DNA of 64,000 nucleotides from Trichomonas tenax. Lineage: Eukaryota > Parabasalia > Trichomonadida > Trichomonadidae. The stretch covers positions 1 to 64,000 of the forward strand of contig JALKBU010000147.1 in NCBI GenBank assembly GCA_023091735.1. Direction: 5' to 3'. A model generated the notes under the pieces. The model was not told where the DNA came from and searched no databases. It saw only the letters and a program-made list of their open reading frames with translations. This document shows positions 52,305 through 62,708 of the stretch, one piece after another. The position numbers were made by a program, and so were the translations under genes. Position 1 is the stretch's first letter, and each line of letters opens with the position of its first letter.

Positions 52305-53006
52305 ATGATTGATTTTGGTTTTAGCGCTTCTTCCTCAAACTCAGAGCTCGCACAAGAAGCACAGCAGCATGAGGAGCAGCAGCAGATTCGATTTAACGTC
52401 CCATATTCGCCAGAACTCAAAGAAGATTATTTAGTTGAAGTTTTAACGCCATATAAAGACACGATCGACAAATTGCAGGCTTTCTTTCTATGGAGAAGAC
52501 CGGTGCAGCTGATTTTGGCCCTTTTATACGTAAATTTTTGGGCAATAATTATTTATTTCCTCAATTTGTCAATAATCAACGTCACAATCATTATAATAGT
52601 ATCTCTCGTCTACATTGCGATGATCCACGAACACCACGGAGTTCTTTCAAGCGTATTTTTCCCTCCTGTTCCTGTAGACTTCGATTCTACAGCTTCTAAC
52701 AGGATTTATCGGCTTGAGGAGATAGCGCACATCATTTCTATCTTTGGAAGTCGATATTATTCATTTTACAACAGCTGTTTCATCAAATTGTCTGATTTAT
52801 CATTCTTTGGACAGCTTTCATGGATCTCAATCCTCGTCTGTATGTTCATATTCTTCAAAGTCGTGAGAACATTTTGGATTGTCATTTTCCTTCTCGATGG
52901 AATTTTAATCATTCCTGGATTGATGTTCCATCCTTCGATTTATCCTCACATATCTGAGAACATGGCCTGGATGCTCGTTTTCGTATCTCCGAAACTTCGC
53001 GATTGA
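52305..53006 (+). CDS. Four-TM, reticulon-like ER membrane protein
   Basis: 233 residues from the ATG at 52305; upstream codons stay open but overlap the end of the BEACH gene and lack support. The N-terminus is Gln/Glu-rich (AQEAQQHEEQQQIRF), then two hydrophobic hairpins: about 65-105 (LILALLYVNFWAIIIYFLNL, IIIIVSLVYIAM) and 170-215 (ISILVCMFIFFKVVRTFWIV, LLDGILIIPGLM). Two long hairpins separated by a polar loop, ending IPGLMFHPSIYPHI, resemble reticulon/RETREG/ARL6IP1 domains that shape ER tubules. Sequence identity is too low to be certain. Confidence 0.6.
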   Translation: MIDFGFSASSSNSELAQEAQQHEEQQQIRFNVPYSPELKEDYLVEVLTPYKDTIDKLQAFFLWRRPVQLILALLYVNFWAIIIYFLNLSIINVTIIIIVSLVYIAMIHEHHGVLSSVFFPPVPVDFDSTASNRIYRLEEIAHIISIFGSRYYSFYNSCFIKLSDLSFFGQLSWISILVCMFIFFKVVRTFWIVIFLLDGILIIPGLMFHPSIYPHISENMAWMLVFVSPKLRD

Positions 53007-53124
53007 TTTTTAATTTTTGTTGTTTGTAATAAAAACTTTCATTAATCAAAACGATAACAAGAAGAGTTTATATGCAAAACCGAAATATAGATCCAACAAT
53101 GAGTATGGATATGAATCATTCGTT

Positions 53125-54085
53125 TTAATTTTTTTTTTTGCTGTTTGCAAAGTTTAATGGGTAATTTGCGTAACAATTGAAAGTCGAAAGATGCTGAAGA
53201 GTATTGATAAAATCATGAAATGTCGTGAGTGTGATGATGTATGATCCACTTGTACCTTTTGTATATGGATCAATGTTGCAATTATATGCAGTTATTTTAC
53301 TATCTTCATCATCGCAATAAAATGTAGGTCCATTTCCATAATCACCTCTCAAAATACAGTTTTCAAGTCTTATCTCTCCTACTCGTATTGAAATAGTTCC
53401 ATAGGAAGAGCTTCTTTGATAATTGTTTAAAATGTTAGAGCAATAAAAATGATAAGTTGAAAAGCCATGCCAAAAACACATATAATTAATTGCTGTATTA
53501 TTTTCGAAAGTTGAAAAATTAATATTTCCAACATTAAACGAATCATAAGCACAAATACCAGATATACAATTTGCAGTAATTTTAGACACATTTGAAGAAA
53601 AAATTCCATTATATCCATATCTTGCAAAAATATTACTATAACAATTTTCATCGGAACAAAGACAAATACAACAATCAACGAGAATGTTGTCTTTATCACT
53701 TCTTGAAACTAATTGAGTATATGAGTGGAATCCAGATCCACTTGAAGTGGTGTTTGTAGTGCAAAATCGACTTTGGACAATAGAGCCATTACAAGCAAAG
53801 TAGATTGCACCTCCATTTCCACTTCGTCGACATCTATCAAAAAAACATGATGAATGGAGGAATAGAACACCTTTAGATGTTATAAAAACAACACCATCGA
53901 TATCATTCACAAAACTGCACTCATACAAATAAAGTTCATTAAGTGATGGTGTGGGGTTACAATTATTTTGGCATCTGTAATAAGGGGAACTTTTGTACTT
54001 AGTTCCAAAGTATTTCTCCCATATATCTTGTGGTGCAGTGTCTTCGTGCTTCAATAATATTTTTTTCAGGTCTCACAACGGACAT
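53125..54085 (-). pseudogene. Cysteine-rich surface protein (beta-helix-like), best-preserved copy
   Basis: The open frame 54054-53125 (309 codons) is intact but starts with TTG. The nearest ATG (54083-54085) is in another frame, joined by a shift in a run of seven A near 54060-54067. Content: KKILLKHED, APQDIWEKYFGTKY, VLFLHSSCFFDRCRRSGNGG, FCTTNTTSSGSGF, DCCICLCSDENCYSN, INFSTFENNTAINYMCFWHG, RLENCILRGDYGNGPTFYC, NCNIDPYTKG. Parallel-beta-helix-like turns with many Cys suggest a disulfide-rich surface or secreted protein. If the A-run is misread, this is a functional gene. Confidence 0.65.
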
Positions 54086-54470
54086 AAACTTCAGAATATC
54101 AAAATGTCACCTTTACTCATTATCTTCATCGTCACTTTTGAAGAAGACATCTCCGCTTTAATCTTAAGTAATCTAATAATTAAAATCCATTTGGTTATTG
54201 CATTGCTACGATCCACACATCGTTATAATGAAGCAATATTTATTTTGAAAAGATTTCACAAAGTTCGAAGAATTGGAGGATATCCTTAAGGAATTTGATA
54301 AATAATGAACTTTGTAAATTAGAAAGAATCTAAATTAAATGAAAAAATAATTCCAGACATCATGATCTTTACAAGAAATATCAGGAAAAATTCATCTTAA
54401 TAGAATTGAATATTCACATCCCAAGGGAGTGGAGATTTAGCAGGAGCACACTTCCGGGGATTTCCACTAT

Positions 54471-54507
54471 TTGAATTTTTATTCAACAGAGCTATTTCCA
54501 TTGAAAG
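54471..54507 (+). repeat. 37-bp direct repeat, copy 1
   Basis: TTGAATTTTTATTCAACAGA and the following 17 bases recur at 55110-55146 with one difference. The copies are 639 bp apart and bracket the 54522-54761 surface-protein fragment, hinting at segmental duplication or insertion. Confidence 0.7.
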
Positions 54508-54521
54508 TATAATATAAAATT

Positions 54522-54761
54522 TCAAATTCGCAATAATTTTGAAAGCAATCCTAATTGCTTTATATATATATTTGTTATATATAATCGAAAGTAGTCTTTT
54601 CCTGAATATTGAGTTTCGGAGAATTCTTCCCAGACGCTAGAAGGAGATTTGTCTTTGTGCTTCAATTTGAAAGTTTTTGTTTCATAATAGCGGACGTAAA
54701 GGTAATCAAAAAAGTCACTTTTATACTTATAAATTGTCACTTTTATGAGAAAAACATTCAA
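54522..54761 (-). pseudogene. N-terminal fragment of the surface protein family
   Basis: Reads YVRYYETKTFKLKHKDKSPSS, VWEEFSETQYSGKDYFRL, then loses similarity. About 85 bases (from 54590) are about 95% identical to 60237-60322 of the 59423-60318 copy, so duplication was recent. It opens only with TTG. It is truncated and non-functional. Confidence 0.7.
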
Positions 54762-55439
54762 TCAGATGACGGTTGATTTATAATACAGCAGTATCAATTT
54801 CTATATGAAGATGTCAATCAATCTCATTCATATAAACCCTAAAAGAAATCATTCCCAAAATTCTGTGTAAAATATTCAAAATTCAGATACTGCTGAATCT
54901 GATCTATTTTTTTATATTTTAAAAATTTATCATTGAAATCATGAATATATAGGAAGATATTAACAAAACAAGCACATTTGATATTAAATGTCGTAATAGA
55001 CAATCTTGGGATGATTTTTATCCATCTCAGGTTAATTTTAAGCAAAAAAATATTTCTGACCCAATTTCAACGAATATAGCACAAAATTATTATATAAATG
55101 ATTGAGAATTTGAATTTTTATTCAACAGAGCTATTTCCATTAAAAGAAGCTCACTTTCAAATATTAATTATGATTTCAACCCAATTTCTTTCATCTGTAT
55201 GAATATCAACTTAATTTACACTCATTGCGTAATAACAAAATTAGCCTTGGAATGGCTCATCTAAATTGCTAAATAACATAATGTTGAATTGAACATTCGA
55301 TTTGATATTTTCAACATTTATCACCAGAATCGATATTGTTGAATAATTCGAGTCACTCGAACGAGCAACATTAAAATTGAGGAAATTCTTTGTAGGTCTC
55401 ATTTATAATATTTTTTCCGTTTAAAAAGTGATAAAATTA
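54762..55439. other. Intergenic, no gene seen
   Basis: About 680 bp of AT-rich sequence, including the second copy of the 37-bp direct repeat (55110-55146). The reverse frame at 54839-55045 shows no recognised content. Confidence 0.5.
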
Positions 55440-55470
55440 TGACATGTAAATTGCGAAATGTGTCAAAAGA

Positions 55471-58400
55471 ATGCTTGATGACATTGAGTTTAATTTTATC
55501 ACTTCATCGATTGGTATATCAGACAGCGATAGCTGCCGCATCAACATTGCCCGTATAGTGATACTTTTTATAGGTTTTAGCTTGTATATCTATCCTATTA
55601 TAGGCAATCCTCCTTTAAAATGGGAAATAGTTTATTCAGCAATATTCTCATTCATGGTTTTCATGGTAAAAATTATGCTTTACGTCCTGGCATCCTTGAG
55701 AAGTAATGATATTGAAGTTAGCACGTCAGAATCATCTGAAATTAATGATAATGAGACCTCCAATGGGAAACCCGACAATATTTCATTATCTTTGTGGGAT
55801 TCTACCAATGAAATTCTCAAAGAATCTCAATTCACAGAAGAATTAGTGATGAAATTGATAAATGATGGCTACAAACCAGAAGAAGTTTACTATCTATACC
55901 AGTATTATTCATCAAAAAGCCCAAATAAACAAGATGAGCCACATCCAAAAATGAGAAGAAAAATCCAATATATTAAGGTATGCGGGCACTATATACGATT
56001 GAAAGGACGTTATAGCTATTTACTGAATACCCTTCTCTCGAATGACTCAATATTGTACTGCATTTTTGGTTTCATATTTTTATTTGCAACATTTCTTCTC
56101 ACTTTTTTGACAAACAGGGAATTTGCAGTTTGGCATAAAGTTTTTATTGTCCATAGCCTTGGAATTTCGTTATATTTCTTCTTGAATCCGCCGCAAGTTG
56201 ATCCTTATTCACAAACAAAAGGAAAGCGTATCAATGGAATAACGAGACTGTTTTATATTACATTTGAATTTTCGATTTTGTACATAACAAATATATATCA
56301 AGATAGAACAATAAGAATTAATGATATCGATATAGATATTCCAGTGAAGACTCTTCATACAATTATTCGCTATTTATCAATAATTACAATTGGTTTCATG
56401 TTTCTTTCAATTCACTTTGTTATTATTGATCCTTTAGTTTTTATTCATTTCGTAATTGAAGTTCTCGATACATATATTTTAGGATGTGGGTGGACAAAGA
56501 ATTTACTGAATTCTATAATATTATTAATGAGAGGAGCAGCGTTAGTTGTAATAGTTTATTTCGTTAATAAATCAAAGAATTTTTACATCAGAGCATTATC
56601 GATTCCAATAATTACAGTTATTGTTCAAATTCCACTTGTTTATACAAATCTTTTGAAAGAACATTGGCTATATTTTCTTCTTTATTATATTTCGACTCCA
56701 TTTATACAATATGCTTTTAGCTTGCTCGGAATAATTGATGGAATACACAAATATGCATTTATTTTTACAATTGTTAATGTTATATTTGAACTTGGACTTC
56801 CATATGCATTATCTTCTAACCCTTATCTCATATTTATGAAATTCAGATTAATCAATTTTAATTTCAAGTTTCTACCTGCATTTAAGTACATTACGACACA
56901 TATTATTGCCCCAACAATTGCTGGAATAATTATACAAACGAATGACAAATCAAAAGTATTTTTATCTATTACACTAGTTTGCTTCCTAACAAAAGCTTTA
57001 GCAGATCCCGTGGTTTTCTCAATCAGCTTGATATTGTCGACATTTGTATTCAATTTTGATATTCATTTTAACAGTTTCACAATTGCAACTTTTCTATCAC
57101 TGATGATTGCAAGAAAGTTCATGACAATTATTCCAATACTCGATTTTAATAGATTAGATAAACATTTGGAACCATTAGATGATCAGAGTCCTTGGACAAT
57201 ATTCGGATTTGACATGATGCTTAATTATGATTATCCATTAGGTTACTTCTCAATCATTTTGAGTATTGTTTTGGGCAATACTGTCTTCGATCCAAATTTA
57301 TACCATATCTATAAACTTCCAGGTCTGTTCTTCCCAAGTTGCTTTTGGGATGAATGCGTTCCAAAATCATTCAACAAATCTTTGCTAGCATTTGAAGCAG
57401 AACACGCACCTGAAGCACCAGTTTATGCAAGCCAAAGCAAAATACTTGAGAAAAATCTCTGCACTCTAATTAATACAGGAAAATGGGGTTTAGTTGATTC
57501 CGGTGATATTCTGATGTTGGTTGATTCTGGGAGGAAATATTTTTCAATTATCGAAATTATTTCACGTGATGCCAATTGCGTTAATTTTAGATTGAGAGGA
57601 CTGGAATTTAAAGATATAACATCATGTCATAACGAAGAATTGGTTTTTGAAACTGATTTCGATATTTTCAAAGAAGCAATCAATGACAAAGTTAGATCAT
57701 TTCATCTCCGAAATAGCGACATTGCGATGAGTATCAATAACATCGATATCTACGACTGCGCTTCTTACTTTGCTGGTTTATATGAAGTCGATAAAGTCAA
57801 ACAGTGGATTATTATTACTTTGGCTTCAACTCTGAAAGAAAATAACTTTTTTGAGCGTGCAGAGAATCCATACACAGATGATCCATTTGCTACAATTTTG
57901 CATGGTTTAGGTGTTTCTGTTTCTGAATCAGATTTTCAATACGCTCAGAGAATATATCAACTTATACTTAACAATTACATTTCAGATAACACAGTACTTT
58001 ATGATGTTTTTGTTCATACATTTATCAACCGCAACGAATTTTCGATGACCAGTCAATTCAGTGAAAGGGAGCGCATAACCGATTTATTGCAATCTTTTAA
58101 TGATAAGTTTTTGCTTAATCTCACAATTTCGGGTTTCGAATGTCCTTTAACGACAGCTGATAATCTAAATTATCAAGTTCTTGAAGAATTCATCGATAGT
58201 TCATCACACAAATATAATGTTGTTCGATTTGATTCCAGTTCTTTGTCCAATGACGCAATAGATGCAAATCGGATATTGATAACGATTCTCCCTATTATTC
58301 CGAAGCCGAAGGTTGCACTTTTCCACCAAAGCCCAATAAATTGGTACTTCTATCAATTCAATCGATACATGTGTCAGGTGAAGTGGCAGAATTGCTTCAG

Positions 58401-58641
58401 GAGAATAATATATTATGGGGATGATGATTCGGATGGACTCACAAGAGGTCCAATGCCGAACACACTCGCACACATTTTATTCCAAGCATCAAATAGACCG
58501 ATCGGTTATCCTGCATATGTTTCCCCAATTTTGACATCATATTCATTGCCATATTTTAATTTCACTGCTCTTGAAGAAACACCAACAATAAATTCTCCTG
58601 GTGAAGTTAGAGTTGATATTCCAGAAGATTTTAGTTATTAA
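55471..58641 (+). CDS. Pecanex-like multipass membrane protein
   Basis: 1056 residues, ATG at 55471. The N-terminal half (about 20-570) has about ten TM segments (ARIVILFIGFSLYIYPII, FLLTFLTNREFAVW, FIHFVIEVLDTYILGCGWT) broken by an acidic cytosolic loop at 80-170. The C-terminal half is soluble and ends in the Pecanex_C signature: GPMPNTLAHILFQASNRPIG, YPAYVSPILTSYS. Pecanex proteins reside in the ER/Golgi and affect Notch signalling in animals; in protists the role is unknown. TGACATGTAAA at 55440-55450 and TCAAA at 55463-55467 lie directly upstream. Confidence 0.9.
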   Translation: MLDDIEFNFITSSIGISDSDSCRINIARIVILFIGFSLYIYPIIGNPPLKWEIVYSAIFSFMVFMVKIMLYVLASLRSNDIEVSTSESSEINDNETSNGKPDNISLSLWDSTNEILKESQFTEELVMKLINDGYKPEEVYYLYQYYSSKSPNKQDEPHPKMRRKIQYIKVCGHYIRLKGRYSYLLNTLLSNDSILYCIFGFIFLFATFLLTFLTNREFAVWHKVFIVHSLGISLYFFLNPPQVDPYSQTKGKRINGITRLFYITFEFSILYITNIYQDRTIRINDIDIDIPVKTLHTIIRYLSIITIGFMFLSIHFVIIDPLVFIHFVIEVLDTYILGCGWTKNLLNSIILLMRGAALVVIVYFVNKSKNFYIRALSIPIITVIVQIPLVYTNLLKEHWLYFLLYYISTPFIQYAFSLLGIIDGIHKYAFIFTIVNVIFELGLPYALSSNPYLIFMKFRLINFNFKFLPAFKYITTHIIAPTIAGIIIQTNDKSKVFLSITLVCFLTKALADPVVFSISLILSTFVFNFDIHFNSFTIATFLSLMIARKFMTIIPILDFNRLDKHLEPLDDQSPWTIFGFDMMLNYDYPLGYFSIILSIVLGNTVFDPNLYHIYKLPGLFFPSCFWDECVPKSFNKSLLAFEAEHAPEAPVYASQSKILEKNLCTLINTGKWGLVDSGDILMLVDSGRKYFSIIEIISRDANCVNFRLRGLEFKDITSCHNEELVFETDFDIFKEAINDKVRSFHLRNSDIAMSINNIDIYDCASYFAGLYEVDKVKQWIIITLASTLKENNFFERAENPYTDDPFATILHGLGVSVSESDFQYAQRIYQLILNNYISDNTVLYDVFVHTFINRNEFSMTSQFSERERITDLLQSFNDKFLLNLTISGFECPLTTADNLNYQVLEEFIDSSSHKYNVVRFDSSSLSNDAIDANRILITILPIIPKPKVALFHQSPINWYFYQFNRYMCQVKWQNCFRRIIYYGDDDSDGLTRGPMPNTLAHILFQASNRPIGYPAYVSPILTSYSLPYFNFTALEETPTINSPGEVRVDIPEDFSY

Positions 58642-58651
58642 AATTCTAATT

Positions 58652-58746
58652 ATGATCATTTCTTGAAACTAAAATCGTATATGAGTGGAATCCATCTCCT
58701 TATGAAAGAGTGGTGTTTATAGTGCAAAATAGATTTTGGACGTAGA
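58652..58746 (-). pseudogene. Fragment of the surface protein family
   Basis: About 95 bases read VQNLFCTINTTLS, stop, GDGFHSYTILVSRND, matching the middle of the copies at 53695-53790 and 59960-60060. It is an isolated fragment directly after the pecanex stop codon. Confidence 0.75.
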
Positions 58747-58926
58747 TATCTTATTTTATTTGTCACTTGATAATAATAGCATCCTTTGAAGCATTACTGA
58801 CCTTTGATTTGTTTTATATCGCATTTTTCACAATAAATTTAAAAATTCTCCATAATATCAACATGATTATATGCTCAAGAGATAGTAAATTAGTGAAGAA
58901 ATATGCTTTGATATTTGAGATTTAAC

Positions 58927-59142
58927 CTAAAGAGTTTGGACACTTTTGAGATTGTTATCAACTTCCACAGGAATAGTGAAAAATGTCGAACTTTTATAAG
59001 TTAGACCAATTGTGACTTTACTAGATGATGTTTTGACGTAATATCCAATTTCGCTATCAATGTTACGATCATTTGGCTCAGTTCCCGTATAAATAAAGTA
59101 AATTTTTTGTGGAGTAAAAATCTTTAGACTTTTAGTATGATG
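58927..59142 (-). pseudogene. ATG-less coding remnant
   Basis: 71 codons open on the minus strand, ending at TAG 58927-58929: KSLKIFTPQKIYFIYTGTEP, NDRNIDSEIGYYVKTSSS, VTIGLTYKSSTFFTIPVEVD. The composition is strongly coding (beta-strand, Ser/Thr-rich), but no ATG precedes it in frame. Further upstream (about 59210-59160) another frame begins MFDISEFFFIIIFKHNG, like a signal peptide, so this may be a frameshifted small surface gene. Family not recognised. Confidence 0.45.
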
Positions 59143-59422
59143 TCAATAATTGGACTTCATCCATTATGCTTGAATATAATAATAAAAAAAAACTCAGAAA
59201 TGTCAAACATAAGTCTCCCTATTTCTCCGACTTCCAGAAGTGATATTCGAGAAGTTTATTGGTTTTAATTTTTTTTTGTAAATCATACTACTTTCAATCA
59301 AAACATTATATTTATTCCTTCGGATAAAATTCATGAGATAAATAAAACAAAAATCGAATTATTGGATGATTTGCGACCTCAATTGGTTTCTATATGTTTC
59401 ATGTCGATATGATCTGTAAAAT

Positions 59423-60318
59423 TCAGAAGATATTTGGTATAGTAATTGTAAGAAGAAAGATGTTGAAGAAAGTTGAAAGAATCATGTTGAATGTTCCGCC
59501 ATAATAAGTGTCTGCTGTGTATGTATCAATGTTGCATTTGATGTCTATGAACTTAGAATTATCATCAAAGCAATGAAATGTATCCCCATTCTCAATTCTC
59601 ATCAAACCATATTCACCTCGAATTGTGCAGTTTTCGATTTGAATTTCTCCATTGACAACATAAAAAGTTCCATAACTATAACCTTTTTGAGTATTTTTAT
59701 GATGTTGCAGCAAAAATATCGATATGTTGATTCACAATGCCAAAGGCATACAATTTTTTTTGCAAAATTATTTTCAAATGTTGAAAATGAAACGTTTCCA
59801 ACATTATTTGCAGAAAATAAACCAAAACCAGAACATTGAGCAACATCATTTTTTGTAATATTGGAGGATTTGATTCCAATATTACCATATCCTGCAGAAA
59901 TAGTACTATCTCTAATTTCATCAGAACAAAGACAAATTCAACAATCAACGAGAATGTTGTCTTTATCACTTCCTGAAACTAATTCAGCATATGAGTGGAA
60001 TCCACTTCTACTTGAAATGTTTGTAGTGCAAAATCGACTTTGGACAGTAGAGCCATCACATTCAAAGTAGATTGCACCTCCAAAATCATTTCATCGACGT
60101 CCATCAAAAAAACATGATGAATGGAGGAATCGAACACCATATGATTCTATAGAAACAGCACCATCGATATTATTCACAAAAATACACTCATACAAATAAA
60201 GTTCGTCGGAAGAAACAAAAGGTTCAGAATTTATTAATCGAAAGTAGTCTTTTCCTGAATACTGAGTTTCGGAGAATTCTTCCCAGATGCTAGAAGGAGA
60301 TTTGTTTTCGTGCTTCAA
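59423..60318 (-). pseudogene. Cysteine-rich surface protein pseudogene
   Basis: Frames 60318-60091 (KHENKSPSSIWEEFSETQYS, VRFLHSSCFFDGRR), then a second frame (STVQSRFCTTNIS, HSYAELVSGSDKDNILVDC), a TGA at 59938-59940 where the intact copy has TGT (Cys), then ICLCSDE, SFSTFENNFAKKIVCLWHCE, and a last frame ending at 59423 (QIENCTIRGEYG, FNMILSTFFNIFLL). There are at least two shifts and one nonsense codon, so it is clearly dead. It is a close relative of the 53125-54085 copy. Confidence 0.85.
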
Positions 60319-60732
60319 TTCCTTAGCTTTGTTTCATAACAACGGACGTAAACTTAATATGAAATGTCACTCTTATGAATATGGTTATCGTTTTTTAAGG
60401 AACGGTCTGGACGGTTATTTCACATCGATATTGAATTGAAAATGATCGTAAAGCAAAGAGATGCCACAAATAAGATATCTTCACATAAAAATTGGATTGA
60501 ACACAAAACTCAATTCATACAATAGCATTCGCATCATCAAATATTAAATGCACAAGTAAATACAAAACAAAGTTCTGATAATTATATTTCAAAATTTAAA
60601 TAACATGCATTTACACAGCATGAATACAATGATATTCATTGCTGGCTTGTATTTAGCCAGGACGAGACATTTGTTCGATGTCATACTCAGCCCAAAGACT
60701 TTTTGAAAATAAAGAGTTTCTTTGAAATTTAA

Positions 60733-62562
60733 TTAAGGGTCCGCTATGGCCAAACCTCCTGTATCGTCCTTCACTTTTTTGGTATATAGTTTACTTATTT
60801 AGGTACAAGAAAATGTTAAAAATTCACTAAAAAACAACTTTCTTGATTTTGTTTTCCCTCATAGTAAGTGGATTCAACTGACATACAATCATATTCTTGA
60901 TGTAGAAGCCGAGATTCAAAAAAAAAAGGTTTTTGAATTGCAATTCGATAATTTGTTTTCATGTTTAATATTCATACTACAGTGCATTGTTGTGAAATTT
61001 ATATTCATATTACAATTAGAAGGTGTGGCATTCTAAATTTGCAATATCCAGCCTGACCTTCAAAATTAACCTTTAAAAACTATTTTGACTCACTTTTTGT
61101 ATTCTACATATTGTGATTAGTAGTATTTTCTGCTTAAAATCGAAAAATAATTGTGAGATGTTCGTTTTTTTGCACTCAATTTTATTTTGCTCAAATATAC
61201 TAAAATACAGCATCTCTATAGCATATATTATCCAATGGCTAGCTCAAAATTCAACAAAACCCCATTATTTAAACAAAAAATATATTTTGCATTTTTTTGG
61301 CTATGTGAGTGATAGTTTTCTGGTTCTTCACGTCACGCGGCTATAAATTTTGCTGAGGCGTTGTTCCATCATGGGAATATCAGTTGTGAGCTAGTCATTT
61401 AAATTAACCAAGATCAAGATGTTAAAAAATCTGAATCAATTTTAGTTGGCATATCACACCTGAATGAAGCCCCTAATTGTGCCACTTATAATTTGCAATA
61501 TTCTTTAATATATAATATACATTTTAGATAATTTGAGCTAAAATTAATTGTTATTACCCATGATATGTTTTGTAAGAATGCGTATACAGAAATACGTTTT
61601 GTAAAGGATATAAAATATTTGATAAAACTTATAGAGTAATTCATTATTATAACAAACTAGCATGTTTGAAATTAGCATAGTAGTGGTAGTCATGTCTTCA
61701 ATTCGAAATTATTTGGAGAATAATTTTTTTAATATTATATCAGCGACAAGATACTATCATCGTATCATTTCAGGTTTTCCATACCAAGTACATATTGGAA
61801 TTACAATATGCAATAATGAAATCTTAGTCGAATATGGAGATTCAAGTTCGAATTCGATCATTATGCAATATATAAATCTAGGATAGGCTTAGATATGATG
61901 TAGTAGTATCATTTTTGTGGATTCTTATATGTAACATGTAATGCATTGATAGGATAAAAAAAATATAAAAATCAATTTTCAACTGCTAAACATTAGCGCA
62001 CGAACCAAATCAGTCATGGTATTGGGTACTACCGCTGATGTGCATAGCAGAAAATGGTACCCCAAGAATGCGTATTCAGAGTGCCATTCCTTCTTTACAA
62101 TTTGCGTGTTTTCGTCTCAAAAATCAAATATTTTCAATAAATTTTGGTAATACAATGATTAAAATGCTTCAAACAATGGAAATTTTATCTTGAATTCGAG
62201 AAATATTCAAGTTTTTAACGTTTTTTATTCTTTTGTGTTTTGTACTTTTATAACTAAAATGCTGCTAAGTGATGATCAGTAAATGCATTAATGCAAGAAA
62301 AACAGGTTTTAGATTTTCACCAAAATCATGATTTTTGAAAAGCACGATTTTTTTTTCAAAATCCATGGTTTTAAAGTTTTGATCGATTTATAAGCGAGAG
62401 ATATTAATGAATCCAATCTAATATGCTATGTGCAAAGAATCGAATATCATTGTAAATCTAGATCTATCTATCTTGAAAATCATCAAATTGTGGGAAATGC
62501 GTTTTTTAGACAAGCTCATAGAATATTTTGAGAGCCTATATTTGGCCATAGCGGACCTTTAA
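60733..62562. mobile_element. 1.83-kb TTAA-flanked inverted-repeat element
   Basis: Both ends carry TTAA (60733-60736 and 62559-62562) followed inward by 18-bp inverted repeats: GGGTCCGCTATGGCCAAA (60737-60754) and its complement at 62541-62558 with one mismatch. A TTAA duplication with short TIRs is characteristic of piggyBac-type DNA transposons, but TIR sequence and lack of a transposase leave the class open. The interior has no intact gene; it includes a possible gene fragment (61590-61886) and a near repeat of AAGAATGCGTAT at 61575 and 62063. It is probably a non-autonomous element. Confidence 0.65.
61590..61886 (+). pseudogene. Possible fragment of the 8570-9075 family
   Basis: Broken frames read CKGYKIFDKTYRVIHYYN and, after a stop, FNIISATRYYHRIISGFPYQ, VHIGITICNNEILVEYGD. 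These echo YKGYKVIRYDGHKYIRVFHHN and GFPILINGSPIGTTTND of the tandem genes at 8-9 kb. Similarity is weak and needs gaps, so homology is tentative. It lies inside the TTAA-flanked element. Confidence 0.3.
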
Positions 62563-62708
62563 GGAAACTTTAAATCAAAATATCTCAATAAAAAACAAGA
62601 ATTGAATCTTGAAATTTTAAATATATAAGTGAAATATTAAATAGATAATATATATCAAATAATAAGATAACAAGAAAAATGTTTGTAAAGTTGTACGTTA
62701 TAAAAATA

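Noticed and set aside
61841..61860. GTTCGAATTCGATC, like a tRNA T-loop
   Set aside because: No acceptor, D or anticodon stems can be folded around it.
60733..62562. Maverick/Polinton identity
   Set aside because: Trichomonad Mavericks are far longer with long TIRs and several genes; here TIRs are 18 bp and no integrase or polymerase is seen.
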